A DNA stretch of 64,000 nt from Nematostella vectensis. Its lineage: Eukaryota; Cnidaria; Anthozoa; Actiniaria; Edwardsiidae. This document shows positions 9,730 through 21,985 of the stretch, piece by piece (position 1 is the first letter of the stretch; every line of letters starts with the position of its first letter). The stretch lies in NCBI RefSeq assembly GCF_932526225.1, contig NC_064035.1, positions 21,069,969 through 21,133,968 of the forward strand, given 5' to 3'. The notes beneath the pieces are model-generated. The model made no database searches. It was not told the origin of the DNA and was given only the letters and a program-made list of their open reading frames with translations. Both the position numbers and the translations under genes were made by a program.

Positions 9730-10960
9730 GTAATAGGTTTTTTTAGAGCAAAATACTTGCTCTCAATGATAAATCTGTAAAGAAAACTTTTTCTATCAAC
9801 CTAAAGATAATGAGGAAAAGGGGAAATGTTAGGAGAGTGTTGTTGCATTACTGTTAATTTTTTTATCATAGATATTGTCCCATTTCTTTCTTTTTTCCAT
9901 CTCTGTTCACTATTTTTGTACGCAATTGATAATATTTGCTGTTTCCCCTCTGCACCCTAAATAAATTTAAATAGGTTATGTTTGAAATAAGACATTTTCA
10001 TTTAGCACTACTTTCATTAATATCAAGGATTTTTTTAGAATTTGCTTCCCAAGTAAATTTGTTCTTCTCCATTGCATTTAATTTTGGAGTAGCATTAGCA
10101 TGTGTGGATCCAGGGTTTCTATAAAACAGCAGGCCACCATGCTAAAGGGTGGGTGCACCAATATGTAATGCATGACTGTAATATCCTTTGTGATGGAGTA
10201 TACCAGTATGTGATAGTCAAAACTTCCATATGGCACCTGAAATGTATAACTGTATCATTATATCTTTGGAATGCTGTTTCATTCATTATTTGTTTCTTTG
10301 CAAGGGCAAAGCTGGTCAGAATGTAGCTTTGATACAAGTTCTATAAAGGGAAGAGGTTTTTATTAGATCAAAGTACTTAAATTATATAAAGATAACAACA
10401 AACTTGTGCTTTTTCATTAATAAATTTGTAAAGAAAACAGTTTTATATCAATCCTAAAGGTAATAGGGAAAGGAAAATACTAGGAAAGTGCTCAGTCAAG
10501 TTGCATTATTGTAATAAATGTTTTAGAATAGAGTAACATTTTTTTTAAAATAGAGTCACATTTCTTCCTTTCCTTCACTCCCCATTGACTTTTTGTTTAT
10601 TTGTATATTTATTCCTCTCTGCCCCCAACATAGATCAATGAACATGGTTTGGTTTGTAATTAGAAACTTTCAGTAATTTAGGATCTGCCTCCATTGCATT
10701 CATTTTTTAGTAGCCTGTATGGGTGGATCCAAAGTTTCTGAAAAAAAGGCCAAAGGGTGGGTGCACCAATATGTAATGCATGTCAGGAGGTATATTTGTG
10801 GAGTTAAATTTCAAAACATTCTTCTGAATAATCAGTTGCAGTACGTGAAAACTACAGTATGGCATCTAATTCTTTGGAATACTGTTACATCCTTGATATA
10901 TTCTTCACAAGGTCAAAGCTTGTTAGAATGCTATTTTGATAATAAACAAAATATAGATAG
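9730..10960. repeat. Diverged tandem duplication, two copies about 608 bp apart
   Basis: The halves align along their length. Both contain TTGTAAAGAAAAC-like then CCTAAAG-GTAAT-like stretches, a run of short A/T blocks, a GGATCC-A-GGTTTCT-like motif, and an exactly shared string of about 30 bp beginning AAAGGGTGGGTGCACCAA (10144 and 10752, offset 608). Small open frames in both copies are not conserved as protein. I do not recognise the unit; an old segmental duplication or two copies of one element are both possible. Confidence 0.75.
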
Positions 10961-11193
10961 TGGAGTTAAATAGGAGGGAAAATAAGAGTTGACCATTAGA
11001 CTCAACTAAGACACCTAAACTTTGACAACCTTTTTCTTACCAAGGTTTAGTATTTGTTAACTTTCATACTGCATATTTAATATTATTAAATGAGTGCTTG
11101 CTTGATACATTTGGAGGGGCCAATGCAACAGACCCATACCGAGGATTTTTCTTGTTGGGGTGAGAAATAAAAAAAAGTGGACCTTATATTTCC

Positions 11194-11382
11194 GGGGGGG
11201 GGGGGGGGGAGTTCTCTAATAAAAAATTGACCGCGCCTCTGCAGTATGTCCAGGGGGATTTAATGTAGGATTTGGCTACATACCAGAGTGAGTTTTGTCT
11301 ACAAATAATAGCACGTCTATTGAGAACCGAAAGTGTTCCTTTGGCCGTTGTGTGTGTGTGTGGGGGGGGGGGGGGGGGGGGG
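11194..11382. repeat. Two poly-G tracts and a short GT run
   Basis: Runs of about 16 G (11194-11209) and about 21 G (11362-11382), the latter preceded by (GT)n. Similar long G or C runs recur at about 26887, 36090, 41201, 41638 and 47058. They are prone to length error in assembly. Confidence 0.8.
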
Positions 11383-11539
11383 AGTGCGTTCGCACCCCTC
11401 CTAGGTACAGGCCTTTACAATTCATAATGACATGGCAGTAAAAAATGACTTTTTTAATCTCATTTAAAAAAAAAAATTTAAAGACACCTAGATCCCCCTA
11501 AATTACCCCTATCAGTCAACACAAAAAGGTATCAAATGC

Positions 11540-11577
11540 TGGCTCCGCCTTTAGGCAGTGCCTAAACCTATATATTA
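11540..11577 (+). repeat. Hairpin terminal motif of a dispersed element
   Basis: GGCTCCGCCTTTAGGCAG followed by TGCCTAAA and CTATATATT. The core TTTAGGCA-x-TGCCTAAA is a near-perfect hairpin. The same motif recurs at about 45800-45836 (opposite strand) and 53021-53058, so it is probably one end of a repeat family. Confidence 0.6.
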
Positions 11578-11591
11578 TGGACCCTTGTATC

Positions 11592-12009
11592 CATAAATGT
11601 GAACTTTAGAAGCACACTAGCATACACACATTGGCACCAGTCGGGCCAAGACGGGACGCTAGCACAGTCTATTACCCGTGCAGTTCGGCAACCATGGACA
11701 GCTGTTTCGTCCTTATTAGGACTCGTCAGCATGGCATAGCCGGTTTGCCTCAGTTAAACTTCATCGGCAAAAAAAACTGCAGGGCGACTTCGACTCGAAC
11801 GAAGTGCTTTAAACCACAGCTTAGATCCATGTGGGATCTAGAGCTGCGACCGGGCTAGCGTGATGCCAATTGTGCGGATCACGCATGCGACCTTTGCTAG
11901 TCTAAAACTCCGTCGGATAGCCAAACTATCCTTGCGAGTATGTATACATAAATGTGAACTTTAGAAGCACACTAGCATACACACATTGGCACCAGTCGGG
12001 CCAAGACGG
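11592..12009 (+). repeat. 63-bp direct repeats flanking an insertion-like segment
   Basis: Positions 11592-11654 and 11947-12009 are nearly identical (both end GGGCCAAGACGG), 355 bp apart. The segment between contains GACAGCTGTTTCGTCC and ACTCGTCAGCATGGCAT, which looks like a dispersed-repeat body. The 63-bp copies are too long for a target-site duplication; duplication or recombination between two element copies is likelier. Confidence 0.6.
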
Positions 12010-12079
12010 CCACGGCACGCCATTTTCAACAGCCAATCAGAACGCGCCACGAGGGGGGGACTGGAATCCACCCTATATA

Positions 12080-13700
12080 CATACTACCTTTACTACGTAC
12101 GTTATTTTACGTTCATTTGACATTCTGTTATATGCAGTTTGTAAAAAAAATTCCGTTGAAAGTTCCGGATAAGTAACAAAAAACATACTGTAAAACAAGC
12201 GCTCGCAGTGTGTGGTTTTTAGTGCCAAAGTATCTTTACTGTGTACCTGTGAGTGTAAGTGTTTTACAACTTTGTTTATTACTGGGATACCTGTGGTAGC
12301 CCAGTTATAAATTGCAACTGGTTTTTTTTTCGTGGTCCCGGGAAATCTGCAATGTTTCGCAATACCCCAAGAGCCTTTGCGCCATAGTCAATACTTCGCT
12401 TGTTTTAGTGTATTGATTGCGACCTTGCTGAAGCCTTTTTCTTACACGAAGTATCTAGCATACTGTCCACGTCATCGCAACGCTTAGTTACCAAACACTT
12501 TTGCATAATTTAAAACTGTGTCATGGCCGCCATCTTGAATATGAGATTTCAGCTTTCAGATCCATGTTATTTGTGCAGTTGAAGGCCCGATTCGCGATTT
12601 AATTACTCCATATTTAACCATAGCCTCAATTTCTACCAGTTATTTTGGAAAATCATCTCAGCTTGGATTGATTTCGCTGTATTTACTCGTGTTTACATTT
12701 GCGACCCGAGTGCGAGACACGCGGCTCAAGATAAGAATTAAGTTAAGTGCTGACTGCTTTAGACTCATACAGCTTACTTCAAGACGTAATTAAATGTGCT
12801 CTGGACGCTCATGAATGGACTCGAGGTATTTACCTTGATTGCTTAATCTATTTTGAAGTGGAAGTAGTTTGAAACAATTGATGGAAATCGTCTCCTACAA
12901 ATCGCTTTGTCGATGAATCTACTTTACATTGGACACTTGACCGGCTACCCTAAGATGAATTTTATTTTCTTACTATAAAATATCTTGATCTCTCGTTGAA
13001 TCTCATCATTTTAACCATGTCGATTTTAATAAAGTAAAGCATAGGTGTTGTAAGTCATGTAAGTGTAAAATATGTACTTAAATCTATGAAAATTATTTTG
13101 GTACTTTGGTGCTTCCTTTAGATAAAGCTTAAGTTTTGTTATTTCCCTGAAATACCTTTATCCCTCATTGAATGTCATTCTATTTTTATGGAACATTTTC
13201 AATAAAATCTAGAGATTTGTAATATTTTTGTAGTGTTGTTGATCTTGAAAATATGTTTATGCTCTATAAATTTCAATCAAGTCTGGATATTCTATAGCCC
13301 TCTCATTTGACTTCAAAATAAATAATTGTCGTTGTTTACTTGTAACTTACATAAATAAAGTAATACATTTCATTAGAATTATAGGACTTACTTTGGGTGT
13401 TAAAATAAATTTACCCCTAAGTGATAGCACATTGAGGGCAGTGAACCAAGGAAATGTTTAAGAAATAACAATTTTAAAACACATTCTCAGCTTTCCTTAA
13501 TCTTATTTCGATGCTAACTCTGATGTGGGAATAGTATTTGAAGATAGGACAATCAGCCCTGTCTACTCTCATGGAGCACACCTCGAGTCCACCCCACACC
13601 TGAAGAGATGATGCTCTTACCTTTCTTGCCCCAATCAGTGTTGTGATATGGCATTTACAATAAAAAACAAAATTATATATTTTCTTTATTATATCCAAAC
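12080..13700. other. Intergenic, no supported gene
   Basis: AT-rich with scattered short open frames on both strands. No splice-consistent exon, repeat array or RNA gene recognised. Confidence 0.4.
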
Positions 13701-13714
13701 TAGGCAGTAAAATC

Positions 13715-13791
13715 TTTGTCATACATGTCACACAAACAAGTTGCAGATCTCAGGTATCCCAGTCAACCATGCGCGCATGGTCTAGTTTGTC
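13715..13791 (+). repeat. Dispersed repeat end, copy 1 (relative at 15359-15455)
   Basis: GTCATACATGTCAC, then TCAGGTATCCCAGTC, then the 16-bp palindrome ACCATGCGCGCATGGT and CTAGTTTG. A related series (GTCATACATGTCAC, CAGATATCCCAGTC, CCCTGTGCGCAGGGTC, TAGTTAATAC) occurs at 15359-15455. Probably the terminus of a non-autonomous transposon family. Confidence 0.55.
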
Positions 13792-14156
13792 ATATCAAAC
13801 TACGAACGTATTACCTTATTTTACAATTTCTACATGTGTGTAAACTCGCCCTGGACTCGTCACGCTATGTGGCGTTTGATGGGGCTAACACGAGCGTGCT
13901 GTTGTGTTTTTGTAACTGTATTTGCTTGCTTAGACGCCGCATTTACGGTAAAAACTTATTTCAAGTTTAAACAATTAACAAAATAGTCCGTTGGTCTTGC
14001 GTTGACTTATTCGATATCGTTATTGTTATCGAAAAAGAAGACAGATTTTTCGGAAAATAAATCGTTATGCTCGTATAACATCCCTACCCCTATATCCCCC
14101 TTCGCACCTGCACTCAAAATATGCTGGTTCCGCCGGTTCCGCTTTTTAGTAATGAC

Positions 14157-14690
14157 GGCTTTAGGGATTCGCTACGTTTTTCCTTATTATATATCCTATT
14201 TGGTGGACCCAATTAATAGAGTCCTGGTACTTGCGTACCTGAAAGCTTTAGGGATATATCAATGCTATGCTATCCTGTTTGTTGGATCCCATAAGTAAAG
14301 TCCTGGTACTCTTTACGTACCTGAGAGCTTTAGTGAAATGCCACGTTTTTCCTTATTATATATCCTATTTGGTGGACCCAATTAATAGAGTCCTGGTACT
14401 TGCGTACCTGAGAGCTTTAGGGATATATCAATGCTATGCTATCTTGTTTGTTGGATCCCATTAGTAAAGTCCTGGTACTCTTTAGGTATCTGAGAGCTTT
14501 AGGAAAATGCCACGTTTTTCCTTATTATATATCCTATTTGGTGGACCCAATTAATAGAGTCCTGGTACTTGCGTACCTGAGAGCTTTAGGGATATATCAA
14601 TGCTATGCTATCCTGTTTGGTGGATCCAATCAGTAATGTCCTCGTACTTTTGGTGCCTGAGAGCTTTAGGGAAATGCCACGTTTTTACAT
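14157..14690 (+). repeat. 169-bp tandem repeat, about 3.2 copies
   Basis: The unit contains TTCCTTATTATATATCCTA, GGTGGACCCAATTAATAGAG, TCCTGGTACTTGCGTACCTG, GAGAGCTTTAGGGATATATC and TTGTTGGATCCCAT. Equivalent points fall at 14267 and 14436 (169 bp). Each unit is itself two related halves (GGTGGACCC/GAGCTTTAG versus TTGGATCCC/GAGCTTTAG). The three overlapping small frames here are repeat translations, not genes. Confidence 0.85.
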
Positions 14691-15465
14691 CTGGCCATGA
14701 CCCCTCTCCTCTACTCCCTTCATCTCAATTATGACTCTGGTCGCGATCTTTCACGCCACCTCATTCTAAACTACGCAAGTATTCTATATTTTTGGCCATA
14801 AAATAAAACAAATAATTTCGTTTTCCCGAATAATCGTGTAAGCGATGTCATAAATATTTGGCGTCTTGAAGGAGTCATATCGACCATTTTGAATAGCGAT
14901 TGAATCTTATTTCTTTAATGCGATTTTTGCGCGCTGCTTACGCAAATCCATGACTCCCGCTAAAAGATGTGATCAAATATCTAAAATCTAGAGTTAACAT
15001 AACCGAACATGAAAACCCGACGCATATCGCTGGGATACTAGGTAATTTGAGGCACCATTTATTATTGTCATTCTTCTGACAGGTAATTGGGATTATTGGA
15101 TCGAAGTGTTACCTGGAATGCCGAGCCTACGTAGCTCCACTTGGAGATCAATGCTCAAAAAGCATCGATCTCCACATGGGCCGGGGTAAAAAATTCCGTT
15201 GCTTAGAGCGTGCGGCTCGTTATAACCCCCATTTATTTTTATGGGGTCCCCTGCCCCGCCTGGAAAGCTGGTGTTTCTTACATTAAGTGCCCCATCAGTG
15301 TTAACATTGCTTTAATAATTAAATGTTTTTTTTTATGGTAGAAAAAAAATGTTTTTGGTCATACATGTCACAACACAGTGACTCAAATTGCAATCCCTCA
15401 CATGCATATGAAATCCCTCAGATATCCCAGTCCACCCTGTGCGCAGGGTCTAGTTAATACTAAAA

Positions 15466-15864
15466 ATGAATTCCCAATTCCCAGTTAGTATACAAAATAG
15501 ACTCTACAAGACTTTTATTCCAAGCCATGATAACATTGGAAGCATTCGTGATCAATGTAAGTACTTTACTTGTACAAAACATCTTCAATTGTTCTCATAC
15601 TTAAATCAACTTTTAAAAGTGGCTTATTTCAAAAATTCACCTTCGACCCACTTTGATGAAGCAAGCCTAGTTGTGTTAAAGTCGCCGATTATTGCAAAAT
15701 CTGTCAATCACACTTCAGAAGCCCCAATGTTTTTGAATAGCGTCGTTGAGACTATTCTAATGCGGCTTCACTTCTCTGGGGAAACTTTACATGCAAGGAT
15801 TTTAGTTGGAGGGCTCCAGCGATACGAGGCGAAAACAAGATTCCACTCTATTTTGTGTTACTAA
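15466..15864 (+). CDS. Unrecognised 132-aa open frame
   Basis: ATG to stop, 132 codons, with no domain, signal peptide or repeat I can identify. It immediately follows a dispersed repeat end (15359-15455) and may be a transposon remnant or chance. No splice-supported extension was found. Confidence 0.15.
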   Translation: MNSQFPVSIQNRLYKTFIPSHDNIGSIRDQCKYFTCTKHLQLFSYLNQLLKVAYFKNSPSTHFDEASLVVLKSPIIAKSVNHTSEAPMFLNSVVETILMRLHFSGETLHARILVGGLQRYEAKTRFHSILCY

Positions 15865-16043
15865 ATCAAACCAAATTAGACTGTGCTTCTTTATGTTATC
15901 AGAATCGCCTTCCTTTGTTTTTGCCGTTTGTCTCGCAGCAAAGCTTTTTTGTTACGTTTATCTCAAATAATTTCCATGTTATTATGTTTTGCTGCCAGTT
16001 GGCAATTGCGCCCAAGTTTAACGCTCAAAGCTGTGTAGGTTGA

Positions 16044-16286
16044 TGACGTCATATTACTGCTCAGCCAATCAAAGACGTTTACCCGACAAACGTACCGCTA
16101 AAAATCTTATTCAAACATTTGCTTGTGTGCATAAAAGATATACAGAATACTGAACAAAGTATGAACACATTAGATATCTTTTTCCGGCGTGATGACACAG
16201 TCTCTGAGGACAGTATATTTAATTATTATTATAAAAAAGGAAAAAGAGAAAAAAGGAAAAAAAGTGACAAGATTGAGAATCAATAA
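16044..16286 (+). CDS. Possible small gene: promoter-like elements and a 41-codon ORF (16161-16286)
   Basis: A CRE palindrome TGACGTCA (16044-16051), a CCAAT box (16065-16069) and a TATA-like CATAAAAGATATA (about 16130) precede an ATG at 16161. The frame starts MNTLDIFFRRDD and ends in a Lys/Arg-rich tail at TAA 16284-16286, overlapping an AATAAA. The opening resembles transposase N-termini of hAT-type elements from memory, which is weak evidence. It could be a solo transposon promoter with a truncated ORF. Confidence 0.2.
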
Positions 16287-16448
16287 ATGATTTAGTATAG
16301 TATTGTAGTATTCCAATCATAGTATTCCAATTTTGTATTTTATGGTAATATTCCAATACACTTCAATGTAAATCCAAAAATACAGAAAGCTTTTGATTCT
16401 ACCTACTACCTGATCCAACCAGCTTGTAAATTAGTCCTACCAATATTT

Positions 16449-16516
16449 ACTAGGGGATGCTACTAGGGGATGCTACTAGGGGATGCTACTAGGGGATGCT
16501 ACTAGGGGATGCTACT
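16449..16516 (+). repeat. 13-bp tandem repeat, about 5 copies
   Basis: Unit TACTAGGGGATGC, nearly perfect. Confidence 0.9.
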
Positions 16517-16923
16517 GGAAAGGCTTCAAGGAGCTTCATAGCCTTCCCTTCATTTCATTAAATTTAGTGATGTAAAATGTATTGTATAATTATAGAAAAT
16601 AAGCATGAGGGACTTTAGTTACATTATCTGAGTCATCCCCGTCGGTGATCTTCCTCTTCCTAAAAAAGTCTGTATCCATTTCATAAATTATTGTCTAATC
16701 CCTGTATACTAAAAGCGTTTTAGATCCCCTATAACTGGGTGGTGATTTTAGTTTTATTGTACCATACTAAACATACAGGCAGACAAAGGTCAAAATGCAG
16801 CGTAAAACTCTGCCCTTAGTTGTCCATCTTACTGTTTAGGGACATGCTAGAAAAATGCTTTTTCGAACGGTTACGATACAAATAGTAATAAACATAATTT
16901 AAGTTGCTGGTCATTTCAGAAAA

Positions 16924-17005
16924 GCCACTGTAGTCTAGTGGTTCGATCATATATTTTTGTCCGCAGGGTCCAGGGTTCGATTCCCAATCTTGTCTCTTTT
17001 TTTCC
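16924..17005 (+). ncRNA. tRNA-like SINE head / tRNA pseudogene
   Basis: An A-box-like TAGTCTAGTGG (16931-16941) and a B box GGTTCGATTCC (16974-16984) lie 32 bp apart, followed by a T-run (from 16996) that could end Pol III transcription. The acceptor stem does not pair, so this is tRNA-derived rather than a functional tRNA gene. Confidence 0.55.
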
Positions 17006-17296
17006 TTTTTCTCTTTTTCCTTTTGTTTTTGTAGAACATTTTCAGGCCCGTACCCAGGATTTTTCACTTCTTTTTCGAATGTAGAACAACTGGCGCCAAA
17101 CCAGCACCCCTTTCATGGGATACTGATTAATGAGCTATTAACCTTATATCGATTACATATAACTAAGCGTGGCCATTTACAACGATATTTTCCACTCGTT
17201 TTTTAAGTCTCAATAGGATGTCATGTCAAAGAGCTCGCTCAAACTTTGTTCGGCACAAATGATCCAAGCAATCAGGAATCGTGAATATTGTGAAAA

Positions 17297-17422
17297 TCTT
17301 GTTTGCTGTTATTCGAGTTCTGCTTTCATAGCGTTTTACCTTGTTTGCTGTTATTCGAGTTCTGCTTTCATAGCGTTTTACCTTGTTTGCTGTTATTCGA
17401 GTTCTGCTTTCATAGCGTGTGC
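17297..17422 (+). repeat. 42-bp tandem repeat, three copies
   Basis: The unit contains CTTGTTTGCTGTTATTCGAG and TTCTGCTTTCATAGCG. It is translated three times in a small open frame, which I treat as a repeat artefact. Confidence 0.85.
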
Positions 17423-17429
17423 TTGTTTT

Positions 17430-20400
17430 TCTTTCTTTCTGGCATTTAGCGCATTGTCAATACACGTAAAACCAAAGAAATTGTAAACTTGCAAACGCCA
17501 TACTTTTTCTGTTTATTGGATTTGGTTCTATTGATGTTTAACCCCCACTAGTAGAATACTAATACAACAAAAACAGCAAAGCGGAAATTAAAAATAAAAA
17601 TGACACATTTTCTTTGTGTCTTAGGGATAATGACGGGAACCCTATATTCTCCAAAAAAATATTGAAAGTGTGATATTGATCATCTGCCGTGTTTGACTCC
17701 AGGGGCTTGGCTCCTAGGCGCCTAAGTTGCTTTTTATTTCCCTTGTTTATTATTTTTATATATCAAGTAAAAGCACCATTTTCTACCACGTAAAAAAATT
17801 CATTCGCACATGTTGTTCGCCTGGTTGGAAAATAATCGCAGACCGAGCGAGAAACTTGATTCCTGAGGCGCATAGCTAGGGGTCCGCCAGCGTACGGAAA
17901 AAGTGGGCTATGTTTATTTTTAAACAAACTCAAAACACATTTTTAATGCACCCCTCCCCATCCTTGGCAAATTCTGGTTATAAGCCAGCTTATCGCATCT
18001 TCCATCTTTACTTGGCAAGAATTACAGACTCCCCAATCAAGTCTGGTATCCACTTAATATTTTTGGGTACTTTGGGACAATTTAGGCAAAGAAAGTGCTC
18101 ATCTTTTTTTTTCCTTTCACATGCTTTCTCATGTAAAACTGTATTTAATGTTAATGTTATGTTTCGGAGCAAAATGATGACAATTTTTAATCTTAAAGCC
18201 CCATAAACCTTTTAATTTTTAATAATAAAAATTAAACTTTTAATTTTTGGTGGTAATGCAATCCAAAGTTCATTCATACCATATAACCTGGTTTTACTGC
18301 ACTGCGCCCTGTACTTAGGCATAATTTTGCACTATTATATAAGAAAAGACGGCGAACTTCCGCTAATTGTAATGGCTTTTGATGCAGGACGAGGGAATGC
18401 TTTATTAATAAATAGACATTATATAATTTCATATTTGTCTTTACCTTGTATATAATAACGAGAATAAAACCTTGTGAGTTTGTTTTGCCGAATTGCGTAC
18501 AATTAATAAAACACCTTGTAATGCAAACACTTAATTCACCATAATTAAACGGACATATATTATACATCAAACTGTGCGTATCACCCTTCACAAGATATGG
18601 CCGTCGAGCAGCGTAGTTCTTTTTACAAGAGATTCACATTTGAAGGTTACTTTTTTTTTCTTCGGACTTACCCGACGTTAGCTAAGAATAATATTTGAAT
18701 GTACAAGATTAAAGCACGCTTGGGCCTGTTACGTGATTTAGAATTAAAAGGACTGCGTTATGTCTGCCGTGAGAAGGTATTTTTTATGGTTCGCAGGGTC
18801 ATGTTTAAACCCAGCTTTAAAAACGGAAAATGTTAAACTCAGTACGTGAAATAAATGCACATCCTCATATAACCACAAGTAAAGTAATATGAATGTACCA
18901 CTTGTACGAAACAGTATTGACATTCCAGGCTTCTAACACCTGGCGGTTTCTCACTTTCCTACCAAAATCGCAAAGTAATAAAACCTCTCAGCGATTTGGT
19001 AAATTCTATTATTAAGTTCCTAACCACGAATTGATATGAATGGATGGCCAAACACCTTGAGGTCTTGATATTTTCGACTCCGCGTGAATTAACCAACATC
19101 GTGAATTTATGGGCAATTACCCAACAAATGAATGTTGGTTCAAATTGCTTTTCATTGACGTCACTTAAAGCAAAAGGAACGGCGGACATCAATGAACTCG
19201 GAAACATGCAAACAAATCTTTTTTCTTTATGTGTGATGAACATTTGTTTCATTCTCATACCACGCATCATTTTCCTCTCATCTACTATTGACGCACTCCC
19301 GATTAGTTGACCAGTTTTTCCTAAATGTTTGGTACTTTGACATTATCTAGTTTAAAGGATTTCTCAAACACAAGCGGTATCATGATTTGCGCGTATCGTA
19401 TTCAACAACTAAATCTACAGTTGCAATATTATGATAAACTTTCCAACAGTGTCAATTTATAATAGCACCTTATTTCAATAAAATTTCACAGCCATGCAGA
19501 GGTTAACGAATTCGAATACTTGTTTCAATATAAAATGTGCAAATGGCTTGATAGGCGATATTAATTTTTTGTTCATTAGGCTGATATTAGATCAGGGCAC
19601 ACGTGGAAGGGAGATAATGAAAAAAATACCAGTTGCAACGCCTTTAAATCCTGCAGCTGAAACACTGTTATAGCTATATAAATAGCTAGCTTCACTCACA
19701 CAAGTGGTAAATGAGTCACTCTATCCACTCACAACCAAATATTGGTTTTGTGTAGCGGACATATGAAATAGAAACCCTCGCTTTCGAAGGAAACAAACGT
19801 CAAGTTGTTTGACATTGCTTGGAAAATTTCCAGCAATAAATTGAGTCGGGAGTTAGGCTGGTAGCTGCATTTTGGGGCAAGCGCTGAGTGCGTGTCTACT
19901 GAGACGTCAGGTATGTTGATTAGTCAAAGCTTCATTTTACCAGTTTTACCTTTTTTTTTTTTAGATCGGCGTTGCTGATCGGCGTTGCTTGGTTAAAATA
20001 AATATAATAGTCATTCGCATATGCCGATATGAATACAATTTTCCGGATCTAGGTTCGATTTAGTAAAGTATTTATTTAAAATTTGCAACAGCAAGTAAGC
20101 CAATGATATTTATTTGTTAAGATCTGGGTGATAAAAGTGATTCACTTTTATCAAATAATACAAATATAAGTGTATTGGATAAATGATTTTTTGTATGGAA
20201 GTGCATATATGGCTCTACTCCCCTTGTATAAGGGCGATGGTGGGTAAAAGTAAAAAAAGCCCCCATCTCAAGTATAGTATGGCCATTATCTTGCGAAGGC
20301 CCCTTAACAGATGGCAAAATTAAAAAATTTAAGGCGCAGCCCAAACATTTTTAGGCGCCATCATTGCTAATAGAGCATAATGCGATACGGGGGAATATCG

Positions 20401-21070
20401 CACAATATATTTTGGCCATTTGATGTCAAAGCACAATGAGGATCAATTATGACCCAAAGGCGGCGTAAAGTGCGCAGGGATCATAGACGCTCTTATCAAG
20501 TCGTTAAATGGCCTTACAATACAAAACATACTAATATCTGATACTACGGTATAATTGAATAAGAGGTATTCTAGAGTGAGAGATTTTGTTGTTGTTTTTA
20601 AATGTTACACTCCTTGATATGCAAGACAAGATTTATTTCCATCCTTTTTGGTTTTTGGGTTGCTTTTCTAAATATTTTATAATCCCAACACCTTCAAAAG
20701 GGGTAACTTCACCAATTGAACAATGCACATAGAGTAAAAAAAAAAAATGCTCTTCCCGGGTATATGCTAAAACCTAGACTAGACTCTGCACTGGACTCGG
20801 ATACCAAATTCCCGAGACGCCCGATTACCTTGAAATACTGCATCTATTTTGAAATTTATTTCTATATACAAATAACGCGTCAAAGCTATTAGCACTACGA
20901 GAAAGCAACAAAATATAAATACAACAAACATCAGCTACATTTTTTTATAAGAACCTCTTTTATAAGGACGTCCAGCCTGAGATTTCACGAAATTTTAAGA
21001 ACGTGCTAAGAACATGCCGAGGCTCAGTTGCAGCCAAATATTACTTTTTTAGTCTGATGTGAATGGAATG
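17430..21070. other. Intergenic, no supported gene
   Basis: Long AT-rich stretch with small open frames only. Local oddities: a perfect 11-bp hairpin stem (GATAAAAGTGA/TCACTTTTATC) near 20130 and a 14-bp duplication (GATCGGCGTTGCT) near 19964. No exon with both family similarity and splice signals recognised. Confidence 0.4.
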
Positions 21071-21074
21071 GTTT

Positions 21075-21420
21075 TCATAATAGACCTTTTTTGCTCTACT
21101 ATTTTTAAACTTTGTGCAAGCTTAAACACTGAGTGACGTGACAAAATTTACGGAATGTGAATTTCTTTTGTTCCCGGCATAATAACGTAGTTATCAAGTG
21201 TTTAGGAACGTGTTATATCCAAAGACGTCCATTCTACATACTAAAAATGCATGGTTTGCTTTCGTGGCAATACATGCACAGCACGAGCAACCTTATTGTG
21301 GCACGATTTTGTTTGTGTACAGAACAAAAGAAATGCACATTCCGTAAAATTTTCATGTCACTTACTGTTTAAGCTTGCACTAAGTTAAAAAATAGTGTTA
21401 GAGCAAAAACGTCTTATAAC
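21075..21420. mobile_element. Foldback MITE with about 99-bp terminal inverted repeats
   Basis: Left arm 21075-21173 and right arm 21322-21420 are inverted copies. Shared blocks include TTTTTGCTCTA, GTGCAAGCTTAAACA, GTGACRTGA, TTACGGAATGTG and TTTCTTTTGTTC. The spacer is about 148 bp and has no transposase. Arms differ at scattered sites, so the insertion is not recent. Superfamily unknown. Confidence 0.85.
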
Positions 21421-21905
21421 AACTTTAAATATTATTGCTATTGTTCATTTTTGTAGCTACTGCGCATGTGCGAATAACTACTTTGTCATCACGTCGAAAA
21501 ACAGGAAAAAAGAGGGAATTTTCTAAAGATTTAGAGATTTTGTCAAAAGAATTCCTACATAATTCGCTGCATAAGAAAGTTTGAAACAAATTGCATTTAT
21601 TTATAACTCGAGCTCGCTCTATTTCGACCTGTAATCGTTCAGCCTTACGTCTAGTTATTGATTTTTAAAATGCTCGCAATACGTGTATTTTATCATGTTT
21701 TCCGTAAATAAGAATGATAGTTTTGCCCATTCCTAGATTGTTACCGTGTACGTCTCCAATTGCCTGTCGGTAATGGGACTATTTGTGTTTGAAATTTTAG
21801 TTTCTTGTCCGGAAAAAAAGCTGAAATTTGAAATTTTTTCCTTCAAACAAACGAAGAAGCGAGCGATATGAAATAGCTTTTAGAGACCGAGACATTCGGC
21901 TGTTG

Positions 21906-21985
21906 TTGTAGCGTAGTTGGTAGAGCATCGGTCTTGCAATCGAAAGTATCTGGTACAAGTCCTGCGTGATGATAATATTTTTTCA
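21906..21985 (+). ncRNA. tRNA-like SINE head / degenerate tRNA
   Basis: A-box TAGCGTAGTTGG (21909-21920) and degenerate B-box GGTACAAGTCC (21952-21962), with a T-run near 21978. The anticodon arm does not close with a 7-base loop, so it is not a functional tRNA. Confidence 0.5.

Noticed and set aside
14002-14636. Three overlapping small genes
   Set aside because: Repeated translations of the 169-bp tandem unit.
16924-17005. Functional tRNA gene
   Set aside because: Internal promoter boxes are good but the acceptor stem does not pair.
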